Shown here in pieces: positions 36,590-47,159 of a stretch of 64,000 nucleotides of DNA. Below the pieces are notes generated by a model that was not told the origin of the DNA, ran no database searches, and worked only from the letters and a program-made list of their open reading frames with translations. Position 1 is the first letter of the stretch, and each line of letters starts with the position of its first letter. This DNA is from Pseudomonas fortuita (lineage in GTDB: Bacteria; Pseudomonadota; Gammaproteobacteria; Pseudomonadales; Pseudomonadaceae): NCBI RefSeq assembly GCF_026898135.2, contig NZ_CP114035.2, positions 5,063,501 to 5,127,500 of the forward strand, read 5' to 3'. Both the position numbers and the translations under genes were made by a program.

Positions 36590-38023
36590 TCAGCCAATTG
36601 CAAATTGTTCCTGCAGTTGCCGGGCGTGCAGTTGCCAAGCTTCCAGCACACGCCGCCCAGCCTCGTCAGCGCCTTCCCAGGCTTTTTGACGCGCCTGTTC
36701 GAAGTCGCCCAGCGTATTGGGCGCCCCCCACTGCGGGTCGCTCAGGCGCTGCTGACAAAAGCCATACCAGCGCTGACGCTCTTCGCTGGTCAAGGTTTCG
36801 GGGAAGTTGCGCGCCCGATAGCGGAACAGCAATTCCGGTAAACGCGGGTCATCGAACATCCACTGCCCACGGCCCAACTGCGCGGGTTCCAGCATACGCA
36901 CTTGCTCACATAAGCGGCGGTCTCGGTCCCCTACAAAACCGTCATACAACTGTTGTTCCGGGTCTTCTGTCGGGGTGAAGTCTTCCTTGCCGTAGATGTG
37001 CGCCAGCTTGTCTTGCCATTGCGCCTGTTGATTAGCCAACTGTTCGCCGCGCAATTGTAACAACGTCAAGTCCAGGCCTAATCGTTGTTGGTCGGCCGGG
37101 CGCAATACCGACAGTGGCGCCAGTACCGGGCAGCGATTGATCTGTACCAGTTTGAGCGGCACCGGTAATTCACCCTCGGCCAGTGCTTCATGACGGGTAT
37201 ACAAGCGCTGGCGTAGAACCTCGGCACTTTCCCTTAGTAACGGTAGGGGTTCCTGATGCAAGTCGCAGACGATCAGCGCATTGCGATTACGTGGGTGCCA
37301 CGCTAATGGCAGTACGACACCCAGGTAATTACGCGCCGCCGAAAAGCGCCCGGATATGTGCACCAGTGGCTGCAACAAACGGATCTGCTCCATCACTTTA
37401 TGCTTGCTGCGCAACTGGAAGAGCCACTCATACAACTTGGGTTGTTTCTGCCGAATCAGACGGGCCAGCGCAATGGTTGCCCGCACGTCGGAAAGCGCTT
37501 CGTGGGCATGCCCATGGTCAATGCCATTGGCTTTGCTCAACAGTTCCAGGCGCAGGCTGGTGCGCCCATCCTGTTGCGGCCATTGAATACCGTCAGGGCG
37601 CAACGCGTAGGCGGTTCGCACGATATCGATCAGGTCCCAGCGGCTGTTGCCGCCCTGCCACTCCCGGGCATAGGGGTCGAAAAAGTTTCGGTACAAACTG
37701 TAGCGGGTCACTTCATCGTCAAAACGCAGGGTGTTGTAGCCAGCACCACAGGTGCCCGGGTGTGCCAGTTGCGCATGCACCCGGGTCATGAACTCGGCCT
37801 CGCACAGGCCTTGCTCGGCCAGCAACTGCGGGGTAATGCCAGTCACCAGGCAAGCCGCCGGGTGTGGCAGGATGTCATCGGAAGGCCGGCAATAAAGGCT
37901 GATCGGCTCATCGATTTCGTTAAGGTCGAAATCGGTGCGCACGCCGGCCACCTGCAGCGGCCGGTCGCAACGCGGGTTGATGCCGGTGGTTTCGTAGTCG
38001 TGCCAGAAAATGCTTGAGGTCAC
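36590..38023 (-). CDS. sbcB: Exodeoxyribonuclease I
   Basis: This is a 477-residue DnaQ-fold 3'-5' exonuclease. The first DEDD motif SIFWHDYETTGINP is at about residues 3-16, followed by the SH3-like and helical domains of ExoI (LPLAWHPRNRNALIVCDL). The length matches E. coli SbcB (475). It degrades single-stranded DNA in repair and recombination. The start is a GTG at 38023 with AGGA upstream; a further in-frame TTG lies 18 bases earlier. It converges on turA. Confidence 0.92.
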   Translation of the reverse strand: MTSSIFWHDYETTGINPRCDRPLQVAGVRTDFDLNEIDEPISLYCRPSDDILPHPAACLVTGITPQLLAEQGLCEAEFMTRVHAQLAHPGTCGAGYNTLRFDDEVTRYSLYRNFFDPYAREWQGGNSRWDLIDIVRTAYALRPDGIQWPQQDGRTSLRLELLSKANGIDHGHAHEALSDVRATIALARLIRQKQPKLYEWLFQLRSKHKVMEQIRLLQPLVHISGRFSAARNYLGVVLPLAWHPRNRNALIVCDLHQEPLPLLRESAEVLRQRLYTRHEALAEGELPVPLKLVQINRCPVLAPLSVLRPADQQRLGLDLTLLQLRGEQLANQQAQWQDKLAHIYGKEDFTPTEDPEQQLYDGFVGDRDRRLCEQVRMLEPAQLGRGQWMFDDPRLPELLFRYRARNFPETLTSEERQRWYGFCQQRLSDPQWGAPNTLGDFEQARQKAWEGADEAGRRVLEAWQLHARQLQEQFAIG

Positions 38024-38065
38024 GGGGTCGTCCTGTATCAAGGTCGACCCGATTCTAGCGCAGCC

Positions 38066-38425
38066 TCAGACAGAAGCGTTGGCAGGCAGGAAACTGAAAT
38101 AATCACGCAGTGAGCGCACGAACTCGTCGAATTCGCGAGGCGCCTGCAACAGCATGAAGCCGGAATCGTAGTGGCCTGGCGTCTGGTCTTCGCGGCACCA
38201 CAGGCAACTGGCGGTCAGGTTGACGAACTGATGCCCGCCGCCAACCAGCGGCAAGCGCAATTGCAGTTCGTAATCGGGCCCTACCAGCACAGGCAGCTGG
38301 CTGATGACCATCAGCCCATCCTCGGAGGCATTACCCAGCTGGCCGATCTCCTGACCGGTAAAACGGTTGAATACCTTGAGGATACAAGGCAGCTGATGAC
38401 GCTCGATGTGGCGCTTGTTGAACAT
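38066..38425 (-). CDS. PilZ-domain protein (probable c-di-GMP receptor)
   Basis: This is a 119-residue protein made of one PilZ domain. The c-di-GMP motifs are visible: Arg-rich NKRHIERHQLPC near the N-terminus and GNASEDG (pattern N-x-S-x-x-G) at about residues 38-44. The ATG at 38425 (MFNKRHIERH) was chosen because the binding motif begins right there. It probably responds to c-di-GMP in control of motility or surface growth. The partner is unknown. Confidence 0.82.
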   Translation of the reverse strand: MFNKRHIERHQLPCILKVFNRFTGQEIGQLGNASEDGLMVISQLPVLVGPDYELQLRLPLVGGGHQFVNLTASCLWCREDQTPGHYDSGFMLLQAPREFDEFVRSLRDYFSFLPANASV

Positions 38426-38548
38426 GATCGCGTGTGTATTCCGTACCTGGTGCCAGGAATACAAGGTACTGGCGGTTGTTGTAACAGCTGAGTTACAGAT
38501 TAGCGCAGGGCGCGCAGCAAATCCCGTGAAATAAACCACACCTTGGTG

Positions 38549-38935
38549 TTATCGCCAAGGTGCGGTGGTCACCGGGTTGGCCACAGCCGCTTCGCCGCTA
38601 CGGGCATGCCCGAGTTTTTCAAGGGTCTGCAGGCGTGCCCGGGCACGATAGGCGTACTCGTTGCCCGGGTATTTCTGGATCAGGTACTGATAAGTCTGCG
38701 CGGCATCCACGTACAGCGCCTGGCGCTCCAGGCACTGGCCACGCAGCAGCGACACCTCGGGGTGGATGAACGGCCGCGAACGGCTGGTGCGATCGACCTG
38801 CGACAGCTCCAGCATGACCCGTGCGCAGTCGCCACGGTCGTAGGCGCGGTAGGCATTGTTCAGGTGGTGGTCCATGGACCAGCGGGTGCAGCCGACGGCG
38901 CTGGCCGCCAGGGCTAAAACGATCAGGGCTCGCAT
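38549..38935 (-). CDS. TPR-type lipoprotein
   Basis: This is a 128-residue protein with a lipoprotein signal, MRALIVLALAASAVGC, lipidated at Cys16. A tetratricopeptide-like helical pair follows (VDAAQTYQYLIQKYPGNEYA, about residues 76-95), typical of BamD/YbgF-like outer membrane proteins. GGAGAT is seven bases upstream of the ATG at 38935. It probably sits in the outer membrane as an assembly or scaffold factor; no specific partner is evident. It is divergent from pykA. Confidence 0.78.
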   Translation of the reverse strand: MRALIVLALAASAVGCTRWSMDHHLNNAYRAYDRGDCARVMLELSQVDRTSRSRPFIHPEVSLLRGQCLERQALYVDAAQTYQYLIQKYPGNEYAYRARARLQTLEKLGHARSGEAAVANPVTTAPWR

Positions 38936-39114
38936 GGGGATCTCCTTTGATGCCTGTGTATCGGCCATCGCCAACAAATCTTCACAGGCTTTTGCAAGCA
39001 TACCCCGACCGTTCAAATGCCACCCTGTCTTGGTCGCAGGTAGTGCAACGGAACAATGACTACAGCGAGATTCAGGAGTAGCCTTTCGCTGCGCTTCACT
39101 ATAGGAGTCTGTGC

Positions 39115-40569
39115 ATGACCATCCGCCGTACCAAAATCGTCGCCACCCTTGGCCCCGCCAGCAACTCGCCGGAAGTGATCGAGCAATTGATCCTTGCCGG
39201 CCTGGACGTGGCACGCCTGAACTTCTCCCACGGCACCCCGGACGAGCACAAGGCCCGCGCTCGCCTGATCCGTGACATCGCCGCCAAGAACGGCCGCCAT
39301 GTCGCGCTGCTGGGCGACCTGCAGGGTCCAAAGATCCGCATCGCCAAGTTCGCCAACAAGCGCATCGAATTGAAGATCGGTGACAAGTTCACCTTCTCCA
39401 CCGCCCACCCGCTGACCGAAGGCAACCAGGACATCGTCGGTATCGACTACCCCGACCTGGTCAAGGACTGCGGCGTCGGTGACGAACTGCTGCTCGACGA
39501 TGGCCGTGTGGTCATGCGCGTCGAAACCGCCACTGCAGACGCCCTGCACTGCGTGGTGATCATCGGTGGCCCGCTGTCGGACCACAAAGGCATCAACCGC
39601 AAAGGTGGCGGCCTGACCGCGCCGGCCCTGACCGAAAAAGACAAGGCCGACATCAAGCTGGCCGCGGAAATGGACCTGGACTACCTGGCCGTTTCCTTCC
39701 CGCGTGATGCCAGCGACATGGAATACGCACGCAAGCTACGTGACGAGGCCGGCGGCAGCGCCTGGCTGGTGGCCAAGATCGAACGGGCCGAAGCAGTTGC
39801 CGACGACGAGACCCTCGACAAGCTGATCGCCGCCTCCGACGCGGTGATGGTTGCCCGTGGCGACCTGGGTGTGGAAATCGGCGACGCCGAGCTGATCGGC
39901 ATCCAGAAAAAGATCATCCAGCACGCCCGCCGCAACAACAAGGCGGTGATCGTGGCGACCCAGATGATGGAGTCGATGATCCAGAACCCGATGCCGACCC
40001 GCGCTGAAGTGTCCGACGTGGCCAACGCCGTGCTGGACAACACCGATGCGGTGATGCTGTCGGCCGAAAGTGCTGCCGGTTCCTACCCGATCGAAGCCGT
40101 ACAGGCCATGGCGCGGATTTGCCAAGGTGCCGAAAAGCACCCGACCAACCAGAAGTCCAGCCACCGCCTGCACACCACCTTCGAACGTTGCGACGAAAGC
40201 ATCGCCCTGGCGGCCATGTACACCGCCAACCACTTCCCGGGCGTGAAGGCGATCATCGCCCTGACTGAAAGCGGCTACACCCCGCTGATCATGTCGCGCC
40301 TGCGTTCGCACGTGCCGATTTTCGCCCTGTCGCCGCACCGCGCGACCCAGGCTCGCGTCTCGATGTTCCGCGGCGTGTACCCGATCGCCTTCGACCCGGC
40401 CTCGCTGCCGGCCGACAAGGTAAGCCAGGCGGCAGTCGACGAGCTGCTCAAGCGTGGCCTGGTGCAACAGGGTGACTGGGTGATCCTGACCAAAGGTGAC
40501 AGCTACCACACCATCGGCGGCACCAACGGCATGAAGATCCTGCATGTCGGTGATCCTCTGGTCGGCTGA
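39115..40569 (+). CDS. pykA: Pyruvate kinase
   Basis: This is a 484-residue pyruvate kinase. It begins MTIRRTKIVATLGPASNSPE. The active-site stretch LVAKIERAEAV holds the catalytic Lys at about residue 222. VMVARGDLGVEIG and IVATQMMESMIQNPMPTRAE are the ADP/PEP site. The C-terminal effector domain ends normally. It makes pyruvate and ATP from PEP. It is of the PykA type rather than PykF by its SPHRATQARVSMFRGVYPIA region. A terminator follows. Confidence 0.94.
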   Translation: MTIRRTKIVATLGPASNSPEVIEQLILAGLDVARLNFSHGTPDEHKARARLIRDIAAKNGRHVALLGDLQGPKIRIAKFANKRIELKIGDKFTFSTAHPLTEGNQDIVGIDYPDLVKDCGVGDELLLDDGRVVMRVETATADALHCVVIIGGPLSDHKGINRKGGGLTAPALTEKDKADIKLAAEMDLDYLAVSFPRDASDMEYARKLRDEAGGSAWLVAKIERAEAVADDETLDKLIAASDAVMVARGDLGVEIGDAELIGIQKKIIQHARRNNKAVIVATQMMESMIQNPMPTRAEVSDVANAVLDNTDAVMLSAESAAGSYPIEAVQAMARICQGAEKHPTNQKSSHRLHTTFERCDESIALAAMYTANHFPGVKAIIALTESGYTPLIMSRLRSHVPIFALSPHRATQARVSMFRGVYPIAFDPASLPADKVSQAAVDELLKRGLVQQGDWVILTKGDSYHTIGGTNGMKILHVGDPLVG

Positions 40570-40598
40570 TCAGCTGCTCGCAGGTCGCGTGCTACAAG

Positions 40599-40629
40599 AG
40601 CCCCGTACAGCTTCTGTCGGGGCTTTTTT
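40599..40629 (+). terminator. Terminator after pykA
   Basis: AGCCCCG-T-ACAG-CTT-CTGT-CGGGGCT forms an 11-bp stem with one bulge, followed by six T. It lies 30 bp after the pykA stop. Confidence 0.88.
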
Positions 40630-40730
40630 CAACGCCACGCATCTCGCCTCTCAAAGACTTATCTAGCGCCAGCCAGCTCGCCACGTGTCCTTGAATTGGG
40701 CCTCTTCACTTCGATGACGAGAGCCTGATC

Positions 40731-41210
40731 ATGCGTGACGCTCCACTACACTCCCAAGCCGGCAACTTTCTTGATTGCTTCAAGACCGCTGTCGACAACC
40801 GAACAGGCCAGTTCTGCTTGGCCATTGCCCTGCCCGTGCCTCCCGCCAACCAGCTGTGCGGGCCAACGCTGAGCGTGACACTGGCTTTCAGCACCCTGGC
40901 CTCTTCCTGTAACCGTGGCTATGGCCTGGGCTGGAGCCTGGGGCTATCGGAAATCAACCTTGATCAGGATAACCCGCGTCTGAGCCTGTCTTCAGGCGAG
41001 CAGTTCGCCATTGATCTGATCAACTCCGACCCGTGCAGTGGTGGCCGGCTGGCATTCTTCGATCAGAAACTGCCAACCTTCACAGTCACGCGTCAAGCCG
41101 ATGGCAATTTTCGGGTCGACAAGCAAACCGGCGAAAGCGAGATTCTTCGCCAACAGGACGACAGCACCCGCTACTTGCTTGAGGAGATGCGCTCACCCGA
41201 AGGGCGCCGC
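40731..41210 (+). pseudogene. 5' fragment of a TccC-type RHS toxin gene, cut by an IS256 element
   Basis: The first 160 codons of a large RHS protein: MRDAPLHSQAGNFLDCFKTA, then VDNRTGQFCLAIALPVPPAN, LTLAFS-like blocks and GYGLGWSLGLSEINLDQDNP. This is the usual N-terminal start of Pseudomonas RHS/YD-repeat toxins. The reading frame meets the insertion sequence exactly at a codon boundary after 41210 (…PEGRR). Past that point the frame runs on into IS sequence until 41375 and is not native. It joins in frame to 42600-47126. Truncated here, it is unlikely to function. Confidence 0.9.
41203..41210. repeat. Left copy of the 8-bp target-site duplication
   Basis: GGCGCCGC touches the left IS end and is repeated exactly at 42592-42599. 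Eight bases is the expected duplication for the IS256 family. Confidence 0.95.
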
Positions 41211-42591
41211 GATCGTGTCCCGGGAAGTGGTGTAACTGAACCAGCCGAAGGTGCCCTGCGGGCCAAAGAGGATGGTCATCGTGGTTCTTGGCTAACGTTG
41301 AGTTTGCGAAGACCAAACACTCACCAGAGAAACCACGATGACCAAGCCCACTATCGCATTGACCGAGTTGGTTGAGAAAGGGGCAGACGCTGATCTGCTC
41401 AAGCAAATGATCCAGTTCGTTGCCCAGCGCATGATGGAGTTCGACGTCGAAGGCCTGTGCGGCGCGGGCTTCGATGTCAAAAGCCCAGACCGGACAAATA
41501 GCCGTAATGGCTACCGCGATCGTCTTTGGCAAACCCGCGCAGGCGACGTCGACCTTAAGATTCCCAAGCTGCGCCAAGGCAGCTATTTCCCTGGTTTCCT
41601 TGAACCTCGACGCACCGCTGAGAAAGCCATGGCGGCAGTCATCCAGGAGGCCTACATCCAAGGCGTTTCAACGCGTTCGGTGGACGAGCTGGTCAAGGCC
41701 ATGGGCATGACCGGTATCTCTAAAAGCCAGGTCTCACGGCTAGCCGGTGAGATCGATGAGCGCGTTCACGCCTTCCTTGACCGCCCGCTTGAGGGCGACT
41801 GGCCCTATCTCTGGATCGATGCCACCTACGTCAAAGTGCGGGAGGCCGGACGCATCGTCTCGGTCGCCGTAATAATCGCCGTGGCCGTGAACACCGACGG
41901 TGGCCGCGAAGTCCTGGGCATGCGGGTTGGGCCGTCAGAGGCTGAGCCGTTCTGGACAGACTTCCTGCGCAGCCTCATGCGACGTGGCTTGCGGGGCGTG
42001 AAGCTGGTCATCTCCGACGCCCACGAAGGCCTGAAAGCAGCTGTATCCAAGGTCTTCAATGCGACCTGGCAGCGCTGCCGTGTGCATTTCATGCGTAATG
42101 CCATGGCCCACGTCGGCAAAGGTCAGCGCACCATGGTGGCGGCTCTACTGCGCACGGTCTTCGCCCAGGACAGCCGTGCCGAATGCCATCAGCAATGGCG
42201 TTTGGTCGCAGATCAGCTACGCGAAAAATACCCCAAGATCGCGGCGCTCATGGATGGTTGCGAGGATGAAGTGCTGGCGCACATGGCGTTTCCCAAGGCT
42301 CATCGACAGCAGTTGCACAGCACCAACCCGCTTGAGCGGCTCAACGCTGAAATCAAACGCCGCACCGACGTCGTGGGGATTTTCCCCAACGATCCGGCCA
42401 TTACGCGTCTGGTAGGCGCGATGCTGCTGGAGCAGAACGACGAGTGGTGCCTGCAACGGCGTTACATGCAGTTGGAGGCCTTTGAGGCAGTCAGCGATAA
42501 TCCACAGGCCAAGCTGTCGGCCGTGATCAACTAAACGGCAAACTCAGTGGCCAGAGCCATGATGAGTTACACCACTTCCTGGGACACGATC
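41211..42591 (+). mobile_element. Complete IS256-family insertion sequence (1,381 bp)
   Basis: The element is bounded by 27-bp terminal inverted repeats (41211-41237 and 42565-42591) that begin GATCGTGTCCC and continue GGAAGTGGTGTAACT, with one mismatch between them. A perfect 8-bp duplication GGCGCCGC flanks it. It carries a single intact transposase gene. It sits inside the RHS toxin gene in the same orientation. Intact ends, intact transposase and perfect duplication all point to a recent insertion that may still move. I could not match it to a named element. Confidence 0.95.
41338..42534 (+). CDS. IS256-family (mutator-type) transposase
   Basis: This is a 398-residue DDE transposase of the normal family length. 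Catalytic residues: Asp161 in [10 protein letters not shown], Asp227 in [10 protein letters not shown], and Glu333 in [20 protein letters not shown]. An N-terminal DNA-binding region with [20 protein letters not shown] precedes the core. The frame has no stops or shifts, so it is likely active. It fills the element between the two inverted repeats. Confidence 0.96.
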   Translation: MTKPTIALTELVEKGADADLLKQMIQFVAQRMMEFDVEGLCGAGFDVKSPDRTNSRNGYRDRLWQTRAGDVDLKIPKLRQGSYFPGFLEPRRTAEKAMAAVIQEAYIQGVSTRSVDELVKAMGMTGISKSQVSRLAGEIDERVHAFLDRPLEGDWPYLWIDATYVKVREAGRIVSVAVIIAVAVNTDGGREVLGMRVGPSEAEPFWTDFLRSLMRRGLRGVKLVISDAHEGLKAAVSKVFNATWQRCRVHFMRNAMAHVGKGQRTMVAALLRTVFAQDSRAECHQQWRLVADQLREKYPKIAALMDGCEDEVLAHMAFPKAHRQQLHSTNPLERLNAEIKRRTDVVGIFPNDPAITRLVGAMLLEQNDEWCLQRRYMQLEAFEAVSDNPQAKLSAVIN

Positions 42592-42599
42592 GGCGCCGC
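42592..42599. repeat. Right copy of the 8-bp target-site duplication
   Basis: GGCGCCGC is identical to 41203-41210. Removing the element plus this copy rejoins the toxin frame without a shift. Confidence 0.95.
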
Positions 42600-45500
42600 C
42601 TGTATTTCGACTGGATGCCCTTCGCCGACGGTATATCGACGCTGGCCAGGATCCGCGATGAAACCCGTACATTGCTGGCCCTGGAAACCGAAGCCAGTGA
42701 ACTGCGTTTCGTGCTCAATCCACAAACGGCCCACGCCGCTACTCTGAGGGCGCTGCTGAGCAATGAGCGCTTGAGCCAGCTGTACCTCCCCGACATCGAC
42801 CAGCCATTCGAAATCGAGTACGACGCCCTGAACGTGCCGGGGCAGGCGCAGCTCCTCTTGCCACGTCGCTTTATCGGCCCTCTCGGTGCCCGTGACATCG
42901 TCCACTGGTCCCAGGACAGTGAAGGCCTGCGCATGCCCGAAGGCGGCCCCCTGGCATTCCTGCCCCGCGTCATGGGATGGACCCATACCAGTGCTGGCCC
43001 GGGCAGTGAGCTCCAACGCAGCTACCAGTGGATCGGCGATCACAACCACCTGGGCTATGGCAGCGACCAGGCGTTCGAATGGCATAGCGGGCGGGACAAC
43101 CTCTACCAGGTCAACAGCGACTATCAATACCAGATGGTGGAAGAACAGACCGATGGCCAGGGCATGCTTCTGGCCACAGTCGAACGCACCTGGGACCGTT
43201 TCCACCTGCAGGTAAGTGAAGTGACCCGCCGGGGGCACTGTGAAACGCGCGAGCAAACGCTCTACGGCGTCGATCCGGCACTCAGTTGGGAGGAGCAACC
43301 GGCCTGGTGCCAGTTGCCCCACGAAGTATCGGTCACCTATCTGGATCATTCCCGGCCCGGCCAAAGCCGCAGCGAGAGCACCCGCTATGTCTATGACGAC
43401 TTCGGCAACCCTCTGCGCGTGCTATTCCCCAGCGGCGTCGAGGAATGTTACGAATACTACCCGGCAGAAGGTGCCGAAGGCTGCCCCGCAGACGCACTCG
43501 GCCGGGTACGTTTCCTGAAAAAAAAGACCGTTATCCCCGTCATCGCCAAAGGCGCAGCCCCTGTTCTGGCCACTACTTATACCTACCAGGCGCTACCTTC
43601 GCTGATCGAAGGCGCGTTGCCCCACATACTGGTGGCCAGCGAGCAGCTCGAAGGCCCCGAGAACCGGGTGATCGAGCATACCCGGCAGTTCTACCTGACC
43701 ACTGCAGGTACCACGTATGGCCGGGAAGAAAAGAGCGTCGTCACCCTCGACGGCAAATGCACAACTACCTTTTACAGCTACAGTGCCACCGCGGATGCAC
43801 TGGTGACCGAAGTCACCCTGCAGGGCTTTGAGAACGATGAAGAAAACCGCTCCAGCACCGCTCATGCACAATCGATGCTCACCGGCCAGACTCTCTGGGA
43901 GCGGCACGACAGCGGTGCCATTACCCGTTATGAATATGACCGATTAGGCCGTGTGGTATGCACCAGGTCCGCAGCAGGCAGCCCTTACCAGACCCAGCGC
44001 CTGGCCCGTTATCACCTCAACGACGAGTTCGCCAGGCAAGCCAGGCCGAACGGCCAGTACAATCCGGTATTGATCGAGCAGGTCGATATCACCGGCCGCC
44101 GACAGCGCCAATGGCTCGACGGCGAAGGCCGGGTCGTGAGCATTCACCTTGAAGACCTCGATAACAGCCCGGGCGTGTTCCGCGAAACAAGCCGCAACCA
44201 GTACGATGCCCTCGGACGCCTGGTCAGCCAGACCTCACTGGACTGGCTCAAGGCCGACAACCTGCTCACCTTGACCCGCACAGTCCGCTACGACGACTGG
44301 GGCCACGCCTGCCAGGTGACCAGCCTGGAAGGCATCGAACAGCACCTCCACCACGACCCCATCACCCGCCGCAGCGAACAGTGGCAAGCGGCAGGCAAGT
44401 TACAGGGGCCGCGCCAGGTCATCTCGCACAACGCTGCCGGCAGCCCGGTGGAACAGCAGGATTACGATACCCGCGGGCGACACACCCGCACCCTGCTACT
44501 GCTGCGCGACGGCCTCGACCGGGTCATCGAGCAGCGCATCCAGGTAGAAGGCTCACCCGACATCGTCACCCGCCTGCGCCATGACGCCTACTCACGCATC
44601 ATCGAAAAGCACCTGCCGGACAATACAGTGGTGACCTGGACCTTCGCCGAGCACAGTGATGGCCATCACCCGCAAAGCATTGCTGTCAGCTCGAGCGTCG
44701 GTGAGGCGCAGGCAATGAGCGAAACCGCCTGGATACTCGGCCGCCAGACCTTCGATGGGCTCGGCCGGCAGCGCTCGGTGCAGGTCGCCGGGCGTACCAC
44801 CCACTATCACTACCGCCCAGGCCAGCTGCCGCCCGTCGCCAACACCTTGGCCGATGGCAAGCACGTGACCTACCGCTACGAGCCTCAGTTGGGCAATGCC
44901 CTGCTAGGCACCGCAGCCGACGGCGAAGCCGAGCAGCAGCTGACCTATCATGCCACGCTCGGCATTCCGACCAACGCCCGCGGCGGGCTCGGCAGCCTCA
45001 GCTGGAAACTCACGCCTTCCGGGCTGCCCTTGCGCGACAGCTGGTGCCTCGACGAGGTCGAGCACACCACCCATTGGCGCCATTCGCTCAACGGGTTGCC
45101 AGTGGGATTCACCGACGCTGCGGGAGCCGAACACCATCGCCATCTCGACAGGTTCGGGCGCCTGCAGCGCCTTGAGGTAGACGGCGTACAAACCGAGTTC
45201 AGCTACGACGCCCTCTCCCGCCCGCTGAGCATTACCACCCACGACCCTGCCCGTGCGCGGAGCCTGACCCGGCGAATCAGCTACGACACCATGGGCCGAG
45301 AACAGCGCAGCGTCTACACCGTGAGCGATACCGAGGGGGAGCGTAGCATCACCCTGACGCTGGCCTATTCAGCCCTCGACCAAGTGATCCAGCGCAGCAT
45401 CAACGGCGCCGAAGAGTATTTCGACTACGACCGGCGGGGCCGCTTGGTACGCTACCGCTCCAGCGCCGACGGCGCGCCACTCGACCCGTTCGGCAATCCC

Positions 45501-47126
45501 ATCGTCGAACAACGCTATACCTTCAACCCGCTGGATGGTTATCAGCGAGTGGTCAGCACCTTTGCCGACGGTAGCCAGGACGCGGCTGAGTTCAGCTACG
45601 TGGCGAACGATCCGACCCAGCTCAGCGCGGTTACCCACTCCCACCCAAGCTGGCCAGCCCGCATCGAACTGACGTACGACGCCTGTGGCCGGCTCATCGC
45701 CGACAGTATGGGCCGCACCTTGACCTGGAACAGCTCCGACCGCTTGGTACAGGTCGAGCACAGTGGCTCTAGCTGCCATTACCACTACGACGCCAGCGGT
45801 AACCTCTGCGAACGTGAACTGGACCATGGCCGGGTACGCAGTTTTTACAGCGCCGGGCAACTGACCCACGAACAGCACGGTGAGCTGCGCCTGGGGCTGA
45901 TTGGTGACGGCGCCGAAGTGTTTGCCGTGAGCTGCAAGGATGGCGGGGAGTCCACCATCCGCCTGCTTGGCTGCGATGGCCAAGGCACCGTACGGTTGCA
46001 AGTCGACGAGCGACTGCGCCAGTGCCATTACAGCCCGCATGGCGCCGAACCCGAAAACGACCAGCAAGCTCCGTTCGGTTTTGCCGGGCTGCGCCGCGAA
46101 CCGCTGACGGGCTGGTACATCCCTGCCGGCTACCGGCCATACGATCCTGTCCTGATGACCTTCCTCAGCCCCGACAGTGATAGCCCGTTCGACCGTGGTG
46201 GGCTCAATGCCTACGCGTACTGCGCCGGTGATCCGGTCAACCGCATCGACCCCGATGGTCACAGCTGGGTCGGCTGGACGATCGCAGGCGTAGGCCTGGC
46301 GATAGGCGCAGCGGCCGCAATCAGCACGTTGGGCGCCGCCGTGCCCGCCATTGTCGCCCTGTATGGCGGCAGTGCGCTGACCGGCAGTGCGGCGCTGGCA
46401 ATCGGCAATGCCGCACTGAACGCTATCTCCCTGAGCACCGGTATCGCCAGCATGACGATGCAAGCCAGTGGCGCGGACGAAAAAGCCGCCAACGTACTGG
46501 GCTGGATATCACTGGGTACTGGCTTGGCCAGTGCCGTAATCGGTATGGCGCCTGGCTCGACCAAAGTCGCCAGCAAAGCGCTCCGCTCACCTGGCAGGGC
46601 TAATGCCAAGCGTGCGTTCGCCAACCCGATGACGCCCGCCCCCCGGCAGGTACAAAACACCGCCGTGATCTACTCGGCTGACGGCATGGCCAACGACGTT
46701 GCCATGCATTACAACTTCGTGGGGCAAGGTATCCGTGCCTTCGAAACCCACGGCAGCAAGGCTGGCCAGTTGATGAACGGCGCAGGCCAGATGGAAGATG
46801 CCGTACGTGTTGCACTGCGGGAAATCGCACCGCGCCTCGCCGGCATGGCCGACAACCAACCTATCGTCTTGCTGGCCTGTTATGGCGGCAAGAGTGGAGC
46901 AGCACAACGCATCGCCAATGTGCTGCAGCGGCCGGTACATGGCTATGACAGACCCATCTGGGTACATCGTGCCGGTTTCATGCAGTCCCTTGAAGTGACA
47001 GCTCAGACCAGCAATCTACCCAGGCAGCAAATATCAAGATGGCGCCAACTGATGGGCCAGACCGGGCCGTTTTCCGCGACTCCCGACAGAGAGCTGGCGA
47101 CCGGCAGGCTGTATTTTCCTCAATAG
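42600..47126 (+). pseudogene. 3' part of the interrupted RHS/YD-repeat (TccC-type) toxin
   Basis: The remaining 1,508 codons of the toxin. The frame resumes as LYFDWMPFADGISTLARIRD; the first internal ATG is at 42615. Many YD repeats are visible (YDRLGRVV, YDALGRLV, YDTMGRE, YDRRGRLVRY, YDACGRLI). They end in the RHS core PFGFAGLRREPLTGWY ... GGLNAYAYCAGDPVNRIDPD, close to insecticidal TccC proteins. Such cores form a cocoon and cut themselves after the DPDGH region (about 46248-46262). The 287-residue C-terminal effector has a Gly/Ala-rich hydrophobic segment, then AFETHGSKAG (His1544 in the rebuilt protein) and IVLLACYGGKSG (Cys1587), suggesting a cysteine protease-like fold. No TcA, TcB or downstream same-strand immunity gene is present. 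Confidence 0.88.
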
Positions 47127-47159
47127 CTTACGGCAGCATGCTTCGCCCACGAGCGGGCG

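Noticed and set aside
41211..41375. Native-looking continuation of the 5' toxin fragment beyond 41210
   Set aside because: From 41211 the bases are the IS left end (matching the right end in inverse), so codons up to 41375 are not toxin sequence.
45369..46463. 364-codon minus-strand frame opposite the RHS gene
   Set aside because: Shadow of the YD-repeat frame; considered as an antisense immunity gene but composition and lack of a ribosome site argue against it.
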